Positions 9,701 to 15,079 of a DNA stretch of 38,145 nucleotides are shown in pieces. Position numbers and translations under genes: made by a program. The notes under the pieces were generated by a model that worked only from the letters and a program-made list of their open reading frames with translations, was not told the DNA's origin and did no database searches. This stretch comes from Verrucomicrobiota bacterium (lineage in GTDB: Bacteria; Verrucomicrobiota; Verrucomicrobiia; Chthoniobacterales; Chthoniobacteraceae). The stretch lies in assembly GCA_009885995.1 (NCBI GenBank), contig VFJQ01000097.1, positions 1 through 38,145 on the forward strand, written 5' to 3'. Every line of letters begins with the position of its first letter. The stretch's first letter is position 1.

Positions 9701-10597
9701 ATCGCCTTCGGCGCAGGCGTTCGACAACGCGCCCGGAGGTCGCATTCCACCATCGAACGGCGTGACCCGCGCGCTGCGGACCTTCTCCAGCACCTCGGCG
9801 AGCGTCGAGCCTTCCACCGGCGGCCGCAGCGTGAGGATCGCGTAAAGAATCCCGCCGAGCGAAAAGATGTCCGAGCGCTCGTCGAGTTCGTCGATGCGCC
9901 CCTGCGCCTGCTCCGGGCTCATGTATTGCGGCGTGCCCATCACCGCACCTTGAACGGTGCGGTGAAATGACGCATGACGAATGACGCATGACGGGTCGGA
10001 TGTCGCTTCGACATTCGGCATTTGGCATTCGTCATTCAGCATCTTGGCCAATCCCCAATCCATCACCAGCACCTCGCCAAACTCGCCGATCATCACGTTC
10101 TCCGGCTTCAGATCGCGGTGCAGCACGCCTTGCGAATGCGCGAACGCGAGCGCGTCGCACACCTTGCGGAATATCGTGAGCAGTGACGCCAGCGAGTGTG
10201 CACGCAGCGTCGCCTCATCGCCTTCGCGCAGGTCGTGGAGGATCGCCTCGAGCGTGCGTCCTTTCACCAGCTTCATCGTGTAGAAAAGGCGCCCCTCCGC
10301 ATCCGTGCCAAGCTCGTGGATCGGCACGATGTTCGGATGCTCCAGCCTCGCGAGCACGAGCGCCTCGCGCCGAAACCGCTCCGCCATGGCCGGCGATTCC
10401 GCACGCGCCGTCATCACCTTCACCGCCACCTCCCGCTCGAGCCCCTCCCGCCGCGCGCGATAGATCGCGCCCATCCCACCGCGCGCGACCAGGCCGTCGA
10501 TCGCGTGCCCCGGCAGTGAACTCACATCGGCAGACGATCCATCGCCGTCATGCTGCTGCATCGCGTCGCGGATGAAGTGATCGAGAGATTCGCTCAT
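6707..10597 (-). CDS. Transmembrane Ser/Thr protein kinase with WD40 propeller and C-terminal DUF1080/LamG-like domain
   Basis: A protein of 1296 residues. The ATG at 10597 (MSESLDHFIRDAMQQ) is preferred over a start 15 codons upstream. The kinase domain is at about 33-350: G-loop VARGGMGAIYRA, Lys60 in VAVKV, catalytic HRDLKPEN at 160-167, DWG (180-182) in place of DFG, and MSPEQA at 226-231. A membrane helix follows at about 382-404 and a coiled coil at 405-455. WD40 blades fill about 475-1090 (FSPDGKTLLSS, ASPDGQHLATGG, FSPDGREILSGS). After a Pro/Ala linker, a C-terminal beta-sandwich (about 1115-1296) resembles DUF1080 or LamG folds. The layout suggests an outward propeller that senses a signal and a cytoplasmic kinase that passes it on, perhaps to the neighbouring ECF sigma factor. 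Two palindromic repeats are inserted in frame, at about residues 188-212 (activation segment) and 283-316 (late C-lobe). Whether the kinase is still active cannot be told from sequence. Confidence 0.9.
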   Translation of the reverse strand: MSESLDHFIRDAMQQHDGDGSSADVSSLPGHAIDGLVARGGMGAIYRARREGLEREVAVKVMTARAESPAMAERFRREALVLARLEHPNIVPIHELGTDAEGRLFYTMKLVKGRTLEAILHDLREGDEATLRAHSLASLLTIFRKVCDALAFAHSQGVLHRDLKPENVMIGEFGEVLVMDWGLAKMLNDECQMPNVEATSDPSCVIRHASFHRTVQGAVMGTPQYMSPEQAQGRIDELDERSDIFSLGGILYAILTLRPPVEGSTLAEVLEKVRSARVTPFDGGMRPPGALSNACAEGDSTLLAEKRARRSRSTMHLPGERIPPALSAVAMKALTLDKARRYQDVAAFSADIEAYQNGFATSAEHAGLGKQLVLLIRRNKGIFTTAAAAWLLITALAGWFVFHLRAKEQRATQAEAIAVQEKETARQALAKSQLDLAETEFGLGKFVEAQKILEETPESFRDAHWRFLRAHSRDFTAQLSVPGKGAVNRLQVLPQGDRFAVRCVRNAIGIFSLAGQQIGEWVPVGGYAWGTFGIDRAGGRMAFAASANEVAVQEVATGQLVRRWTCELSEIRVVLLSPDGGTVLAAGGKQLIAYATQTGAPLWTQPFNDVVPAFSPDGRTVAVLAAREGLDLKVQLLDPVTGAVHSTLEASADSPTMTTLQFNHTSDQLACLGGAEVILWDTRTAKKIRALHFPGEMVYLLSPAGDAVATGSGNRIHLRDTATGRLLRSFNGASKTIKDIAFSPDGKTLLSSHVAAGDGIVHVWPLRIGEEVASARPGGFQGRRVVFVRDGSGFYACARNAGAWETQSGRETWKFPTEQNHLHDMAVHPTDGSILLSELHKQTFTRVSSTGAALEAFGTSANSSLKFNRSGQFLLAVDQAFSQIDPGSALRVMEYPSGKVLRKITFEAHSQPFAAFCLGDAAVATAALAGGITVWDWQAGTPLRQIAAAQTGSIDCLAASPDGQHLATGGPDRWIRVWEAATGRLKAAFRAHWESVRCVKFSPDGREILSGSEAGSVRLHDAATGEERLAFYGNTTLVADVDMSADGTRIAAITTDGFTKVWDRQLSSAAALPPKVVTEVGRVAAASPAAKKSPPAAPAPALPNAADGWEDLLARLTPAEVEKTGRGWSLKDGELFSPDTKDHATLPLPGAVSGISYQVRVRLRRLAGKKFFHLILPVADRMTGFDLDGFPRDGFYTGLVRVNGKAGKDLPGAVHGEQVKDTKPHDLEVTVRLDGANATITATLDGKPLYEWTGPTAALSQDKYFASTQPGALAFGTYAGGWAVSEVKVKRLKAGK
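9654..9753. repeat. Palindromic element inserted in frame in the kinase gene
   Basis: Inverted arms of 28 bases at 9654-9681 and 9726-9753 with one mismatch, around a 44-base loop. The arms are the same as those of the element at 6490-6617; the loops differ. It encodes about residues 283-316 of the kinase, an Arg/Ala-rich stretch (GGMRPPGALSNACAEG, RARRSRSTMH) between the usual region VTPFD and LPGERIPPALSAVAMKAL. The reading frame stays open. Confidence 0.85.
9941..10037. repeat. Second repeat-derived insertion in the kinase gene (activation segment)
   Basis: The segment 9968-10037 is an imperfect inverted repeat built from tgacgcatgacgaatgac-like and ggcattcgtcattc-like words around a central atgtcg/cgacat stem. 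Next to it is a perfect 9-base hairpin, caccgcacc at 9941-9949 and ggtgcggtg at 9956-9964. Together they encode about residues 188-219 of the kinase (NDECQMPNVEATSDPSCVIR and following), between DWGLAK and GTPQYMSPEQ. I recall similar NDECQMPN or CVIRHASF words as scattered repeats in Planctomycetes and Verrucomicrobia; that is memory, not a search. Confidence 0.65.
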
Positions 10598-10688
10598 GAG
10601 GGCGCCGGGATTAGGCCCGAGAGCCATGCGATTGCCAAGCAACGCATTTCAGAACAACGACGGATTCATCGGCGCCCAACACGCCCGC

Positions 10689-10867
10689 CCTACCCGAGAC
10701 TGCGCTGGCGCCTGCGGGTGGCGTGTGCTTTCAAGACGGACGCCGATGCTCCCGCAACTCATCCTTCGCACCCTGCGCACTGCTGATCCCAAGTGCATCG
10801 GCAAGTTCCTGTGGAACTTCGGCGTGAAGGGGATGCTCTCGGTCGAGCGGTTCAAGGCGCGGCTGCG
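10689..10867. repeat. Left copy of a 179-bp direct repeat flanking the toxin-antitoxin module
   Basis: It is identical to 11635-11813 except for one base (T at 10784, C at 11730). It covers 57 bases of leader and the first 122 bases of a radical SAM gene. Outside the repeat on the left, a short cgcccg word is also shared by both copies but offset by one base. Confidence 0.95.
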
Positions 10868-10871
10868 ATGA
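10746..10871 (+). pseudogene. Truncated 5' fragment of the radical SAM gene
   Basis: A frame of 41 codons from ATG at 10746 (MLPQLILRTLRTADPK...) to a TGA at 10869. Its peptide equals the first 41 residues of the intact gene at 11692. The single base difference is silent. It ends exactly where the direct repeat ends, before the CxxxCxxC motif, so it cannot be a working enzyme. The leader is also copied, so it may still be transcribed and could drive expression of the toxin-antitoxin genes downstream. Confidence 0.8.
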
Positions 10872-10950
10872 GTGCGACGGATACGTGTGGCGCGCTGGTT
10901 GAGGAAATGAAGCTGGTGACTGCCGCGCGCGGAGTGCTACGGTCGGCGGC

Positions 10951-11211
10951 ATGACGACGCTGACCATCGAACTGCCCGACGAAGCGGCGCGCATCGCTGC
11001 CGACAAAGCGCGGCGGGCGCACATGACGCTGGCCGAGTGGGTGGGCCTGCGCATCGCCGGACGCCGGCGGGCGCGCGGCACGGGCGGGCGCGATGCGCTG
11101 GGTTATCCGGCGGGGTGGTTCGAGCGGACCAGCGGCTCGCTGGCGGAGGTGGAGGATTTTCGCGAACCGGCGGACCCACCCGTCGCGCCGGTCGCACCGC
11201 TGGAGTTATAG
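10951..11211 (+). CDS. vapB: VapB-like antitoxin
   Basis: A protein of 86 residues. The N-terminus (MTTLTIELPDEAARIAADKA) is a beta-strand followed by helices, as in ribbon-helix-helix or related antitoxin DNA-binding domains. The C-terminus is rich in Pro and acidic residues (about 60-86), as expected for a flexible toxin-binding tail. The stop lies nine bases before the PIN toxin start, the usual antitoxin-toxin order. It should bind the toxin and repress its own promoter. The assignment to VapB rests mainly on the partner gene. Confidence 0.8.
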   Translation: MTTLTIELPDEAARIAADKARRAHMTLAEWVGLRIAGRRRARGTGGRDALGYPAGWFERTSGSLAEVEDFREPADPPVAPVAPLEL

Positions 11212-11220
11212 GGCGCGGCC

Positions 11221-11625
11221 ATGGCGTGGTTCCTCGACACAAACGTGTGCATCATGCACCTGCGCGGACGGCACCCGCAGCTCGGCGCGCGGTGGAAACA
11301 GCACCGCGCCGAGGACCTCGCCATCCCACTCACGGCGTATGCCGAGTTGCTCGTCGGCGCCGAGAAATCCAGCCAGCCCGAGCGCGTGATTGGACAGATC
11401 GAACTGCTGCTTGAGGCGCATGAGATCGTGGAGATCACCGAGGAAGTCGCGGAGCACTACGCGCGCATCCGCGCGGACCTCGAAAGACGCGGCGTGACGA
11501 TCGGTGGCAATGACCTGTGGATCGCGGCCACTGCGCTCGCGCACGGCGCGACGCTCGTCACGAACAACACGGGCGAATTCACCCGTGTGCCCGGCCTCTT
11601 GATCGAGGACTGGACGCAGCCGTAA
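11221..11625 (+). CDS. vapC: VapC-like PIN-domain ribonuclease toxin
   Basis: A protein of 134 residues, full length for the family. The acidic PIN residues are visible: Asp6 in FLDTNVCI, Glu42 in AELLVGAEKS, Asp98 in GGNDLWIAATAL, then the TLVTNNTGEFTRVPGL ending typical of VapC. PIN toxins are Mg2+-dependent endonucleases that cut tRNA or rRNA and block translation until bound by the antitoxin. The gene follows the antitoxin by nine bases. The module lies precisely between two long direct repeats, suggesting recent arrival or rearrangement. Confidence 0.93.
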   Translation: MAWFLDTNVCIMHLRGRHPQLGARWKQHRAEDLAIPLTAYAELLVGAEKSSQPERVIGQIELLLEAHEIVEITEEVAEHYARIRADLERRGVTIGGNDLWIAATALAHGATLVTNNTGEFTRVPGLLIEDWTQP

Positions 11626-11634
11626 GCGCCCGAT

Positions 11635-11813
11635 CCTACCCGAGACTGCGCTGGCGCCTGCGGGTGGCGTGTGCTTTCAAGACGGACGCCGATGCTCCCG
11701 CAACTCATCCTTCGCACCCTGCGCACTGCCGATCCCAAGTGCATCGGCAAGTTCCTGTGGAACTTCGGCGTGAAGGGGATGCTCTCGGTCGAGCGGTTCA
11801 AGGCGCGGCTGCG
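11635..11813. repeat. Right copy of the 179-bp direct repeat, forming the leader and 5' end of the radical SAM gene
   Basis: 178 of 179 bases match 10689-10867, at an offset of 946 bases. The repeat ends at base 122 of the intact gene. The non-repeated DNA between the copies (10868-11634, 767 bp) contains only the VapBC pair and its flanks. Confidence 0.95.
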
Positions 11814-12972
11814 GCGCGGGGAATACTTCCCGCCCTTCCTCTACGTCTCGATCATCAACTCCTGCAACCTGCGCTGCCAGGGCTGCTGGGTGGATGTGGA
11901 AGCGGAGCGCGCGACGCTCGATCTCGACGCGATGAACCGGCTGATCACCGACGCGAAGGCGCATGGGAACACGTTCTTCGGCCTGCTCGGCGGCGAGCCG
12001 TTCATGCACCCGGAGTTGATGGATATCCTCGCGGCGCACCCGGATTGCTACTTCCAGGTTTTCACCAATGGGCAGTTCATCACCGAGAAGGTCGCGAACC
12101 GTCTGCGCGAGCTGGGCAACGCCACGCCGCTCATCTCGATCGAAGGCCGCGACCTGGTCAGCGACGAGCGCCGGGGGAAGAAGGACGTTCTTAATAAGAC
12201 GATGCGCGGGCTGGAGAATGCGCTGAAGGCGCGCTTGCTCGTGGGCGTGGCGACGAGTGTGTGCCAGACGAACATCGCCGACCTCTGCACCGAGTCGTGG
12301 CTGCAGGAGCTGATCGACCGCGGCGTCCACTACGTCTGGTATCACACGTATCGCCCCGTCGGCCCGAAGATGAATGCGCAGCTCGCGCTCACGCCCGCGC
12401 AGCTCGTGCAGGTGCGGCGCTTCGTCGTCGAGATGCGGGCGAAGATGCCGATCGCGATGATCGATGCCTATTACGGTCACGACGGCAAGGCGCTCTGCCC
12501 GATGAGCACCGGCATCTCGCACCACGTCTCGCCCTACGGCGACATCGAGCCGTGCCCGATCATCCAGTTCGCCAAGGAGACGGTGCGCGACGAGCGCGGC
12601 ATCTTCGAGACGATCCGCAGCTCGGAGTTCATCCGCGACTTCCGCGAGATCAGCGCGCAGGCCACGCGCGGCTGCGTGGTGCTGGAGCGGCCCGACCTCG
12701 TGAAGAGCCTCGTGGAGAAACACGGCGCACGCGACACGACCGCGCGCGGCACCGCGATGGCGGAACTCGAAGCGATGGCCCCGCGCTTCAGCCAGTGGCT
12801 GCCCGGCGAGGAGATCCCCGAGAAGCACTGGATGTATCGGCTGGCGAAGAAGTATTGGTTCAACGACTTCGGCGCGTATGCCAAAGCCGACCACGACGCG
12901 ACCGCGCGCGACAAGGCCGCAGCGCTGGTGAAGGCTGGCACTCCCGAGCCGCGTGAAACGGCGAATGTCTAG
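11692..12972 (+). CDS. Radical SAM protein with a C-terminal Cys-rich region
   Basis: A protein of 426 residues from ATG at 11692. The [4Fe-4S]/SAM motif is CNLRCQGC (Cys58, Cys62, Cys65), followed by a GGEP motif (LLGGEPFMHP, near residue 100) that binds the SAM amino group. A later segment CPMSTGISHHVSPYGDIEPC resembles the start of a SPASM or twitch region that holds a further Fe-S cluster. These enzymes generate a 5'-deoxyadenosyl radical to modify peptides, lipids or other substrates; the substrate here is not known. The gene overlaps the following DUF2238 gene by eight bases. Its leader and first 122 bases are duplicated upstream of the VapBC module. Confidence 0.88.
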   Translation: MLPQLILRTLRTADPKCIGKFLWNFGVKGMLSVERFKARLRRGEYFPPFLYVSIINSCNLRCQGCWVDVEAERATLDLDAMNRLITDAKAHGNTFFGLLGGEPFMHPELMDILAAHPDCYFQVFTNGQFITEKVANRLRELGNATPLISIEGRDLVSDERRGKKDVLNKTMRGLENALKARLLVGVATSVCQTNIADLCTESWLQELIDRGVHYVWYHTYRPVGPKMNAQLALTPAQLVQVRRFVVEMRAKMPIAMIDAYYGHDGKALCPMSTGISHHVSPYGDIEPCPIIQFAKETVRDERGIFETIRSSEFIRDFREISAQATRGCVVLERPDLVKSLVEKHGARDTTARGTAMAELEAMAPRFSQWLPGEEIPEKHWMYRLAKKYWFNDFGAYAKADHDATARDKAAALVKAGTPEPRETANV

Positions 12973-13714
12973 GCTGGCGCGCCTCCGCGCGATCCCGCAC
13001 TCGCGTTACGTCGCCATTCTCGGCACGTTGTTCGCGGTGGTGTTTGTCTTGAGCGGTTTTCACGCACATCACCCGCTCGACTGGGCGCTCGAAAATGCGC
13101 TCGTGGTCCCGGCGGTGGCGGTCGTCCTCGCGCTCCATCGACGGCTGATCTTCTCGCGCGTCAGCTACACGCTCATCTTCGTCTTCCTCTCCCTGCACGA
13201 ACTGGGCGCGCACTACACCTACTCGGAGGTGCCTTACGACGAATGGTTCCGCGCGCTCAGCGGATACACCTTGAGCGATCTCTGCGGCTGGCAGCGCAAC
13301 CACTTCGATCGCCTCGTTCACTTCTGCTACGGCCTGCTGCTCGCCTACCCGGTGCGCGAGATATTCATGCGCGTCGCCGACGTGCGCGGGTTCTGGTGCT
13401 ACTTCCTGCCGCTCGATCTGACCATGTCCACGTCGATGCTCTATGAACTCATCGAGTGGCTCGCCGTCGGCGTCTTCGGCGGCGATCTCGGTGTGGCCTA
13501 CCTCGGCACGCAGGGCGACCCGTTTGACGCGCAGAAGGACATGGCGCTCGCCGCGGTCGGCGCGCTGCTCACCATGCTCGTCACGGCGCTGGTCAATGTG
13601 CGCTCCCAGCGCGACTTCGCCCGCGAGTGGAATGAGAGCCTGCGCGTGAAACATCCCGCGCCGCTCGAAGAGGACGAGCTCGATCGGATGCAGCGGCGCA
13701 GGCGAAAACTGTAG
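12965..13714 (+). CDS. DUF2238 (YjdF-like) inner-membrane protein
   Basis: About 249 residues with several membrane helices (YVAILGTLFAVVFVLSGF, VVPAVAVVLALH, FVFLSLHELGAHYTYS, LAAVGALLTMLVTALV). The HELGAHYTYSEVPYD and RNHFDRLVHFCYGLL stretches are typical of the DUF2238 family, whose function is unknown. The ATG at 12965 overlaps the radical SAM stop; a GTG at 12953 is also possible. The overlap suggests coupled translation and a shared process with the radical SAM enzyme. Its stop codon lies in the double hairpin at 13709-13770. Confidence 0.8.
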   Translation: MSRLARLRAIPHSRYVAILGTLFAVVFVLSGFHAHHPLDWALENALVVPAVAVVLALHRRLIFSRVSYTLIFVFLSLHELGAHYTYSEVPYDEWFRALSGYTLSDLCGWQRNHFDRLVHFCYGLLLAYPVREIFMRVADVRGFWCYFLPLDLTMSTSMLYELIEWLAVGVFGGDLGVAYLGTQGDPFDAQKDMALAAVGALLTMLVTALVNVRSQRDFAREWNESLRVKHPAPLEEDELDRMQRRRRKL

Positions 13715-13770
13715 GGCAGGTGCTCCGCCTGCCACACGCATGCCCGGCAAGCGGAGCGCTTGCCCTACAG
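13709..13770. terminator. Double-hairpin inverted repeat between convergent genes, containing both stop codons
   Basis: Arms of 25 bases at 13709-13733 and 13746-13770 match with three differences. Each arm can also fold on itself (gtagggcaggtgctccgcct, and the ggcaagcggagcgcttgcc palindrome). The stops of the DUF2238 gene (13712-13714) and the PQQ gene (13765-13767) are inside the arms. It may act as a two-way terminator and looks like a REP-type repeat; no U-tract is present. Confidence 0.65.
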
Positions 13771-15027
13771 CCGCTTGCCGAAGCAATAGGCGTAGCGGCC
13801 GGTGCGCAGGGATAGCTGCCCGTTCGACACCGCCGGGCTGGCGTTGGTCACACTCTCGTCGCCCGCGATCACATTCGTCGCGAGCACCTCAAACTGCGGC
13901 TTGGCGGCGAGCACCACCGTGCCACTCGTGCGGCTGACGTAGTAAAGCCGGTCGCCGCTCAGCACCGGCGATGCATACCAGCGATCGCGCTTCGGAGACA
14001 TCGGCTGCTCATAGACGACCGCGCCCGTCTTCACGTCGAGGCAGAGCGCGAGGCCGCGGGAGTCGTTCACGAAGTAGAGATGCCCGCCGTGAATCACCGG
14101 CGAGCCGAAGTTCGAGCCCTTCGGCGCCTGCCACACGACGTGCGTCGCGGAGACATCGTCTCTGCCTCCGGCGCGCACCGCCATCGACTGGCCGTTCGGA
14201 CTTCCGATCACGTAGATCACGCCATCGTGCGCGACGACGGACGGGCACAGCTCTGCGGCTTTGATGCTCGTGCATGACCATAGCTCGACGCCCGTCTTCG
14301 GATCGAACGCGCGCAACTTCCCGCTCGCGTTCACCACGAGTTCATCGTGCCCGCCCACTTTCACGATCGTCGGCGTATTCCACGACGCGGGGAAGCCGGT
14401 CGCGCTCCACACGTTCTTGCCGTTGCGCTTGTCGAGCGCGAGCAGCGTGTTGCTCTCCAGCGCGGCATTCACGATGAGCAAATCGCCATATAGAATGGGC
14501 GACGAGCCGACGCCCCAATCGTGCGCGCGGTCGCCGACGCTCACGTTCCAAAGCTTCTTCCCGTCCACGCCGAAGGCATGGACGCCCGCATTGCCGAGGA
14601 AGAAGAACACGCTCGCGCCATCGCTCACCGGCGTGCTCGAAGCGTAGCCGTGCATCGTGATGTATTGCCCTTGGTAAGGCTTGTCCGGCAGATCGGTCTT
14701 CACTTCGTGCTGCCACAGGATCTTCCCATCGCGCCGGTTCAGGCAGAGCGCGTGGCGTTTCAAATTGCTCATCTCGCCGGGTGCCGAGGCGTCCACGCCG
14801 TAGCCGCTGTAGCTCGTGAGAAAAACGCGCTCGCCGACGACGATCGGACTCGATGAGCCGGGTCCGGGCAGCTCCGTGCGCCAGACGAGGTTTTCCTTCT
14901 CGCTCCACGTCAGCGGGAGGTTCGTCTCGGTCGTGACGCCGTCGCCCGTCGGCCCGCGAAACTGCGGCCAGTCGGCGGCGATGGTCGGGAGCGCGAGTGC
15001 GAGAATGAGCAGTGGTGTGGGCTTCAT
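13765..15027 (-). CDS. Exported PQQ-like beta-propeller protein
   Basis: A protein of 420 residues with an N-terminal signal peptide (MKPTPLLILALALPTIA) and then DWPQFRGPTGDG, the opening common to PQQ-like propeller proteins of Planctomycetes and Verrucomicrobia. Repeats of the type LNRRDGKILWQHEV, LDKRNGKNVWSATG and FDPKTGVELWSC mark the propeller blades. Such proteins are often named outer membrane assembly BamB-like or PQQ-binding, but without the partners of BamB or a dehydrogenase domain no enzyme role can be given. It lies 52 bases downstream of the autotransporter-like gene on the same strand and may be co-transcribed with it. Confidence 0.85.
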   Translation of the reverse strand: MKPTPLLILALALPTIAADWPQFRGPTGDGVTTETNLPLTWSEKENLVWRTELPGPGSSSPIVVGERVFLTSYSGYGVDASAPGEMSNLKRHALCLNRRDGKILWQHEVKTDLPDKPYQGQYITMHGYASSTPVSDGASVFFFLGNAGVHAFGVDGKKLWNVSVGDRAHDWGVGSSPILYGDLLIVNAALESNTLLALDKRNGKNVWSATGFPASWNTPTIVKVGGHDELVVNASGKLRAFDPKTGVELWSCTSIKAAELCPSVVAHDGVIYVIGSPNGQSMAVRAGGRDDVSATHVVWQAPKGSNFGSPVIHGGHLYFVNDSRGLALCLDVKTGAVVYEQPMSPKRDRWYASPVLSGDRLYYVSRTSGTVVLAAKPQFEVLATNVIAGDESVTNASPAVSNGQLSLRTGRYAYCFGKRL

Positions 15028-15079
15028 AGTTTGCTCGTTGGAAATTTGAGCGTGGCGCTAGTGAGGGCCGTGAGCTGAC

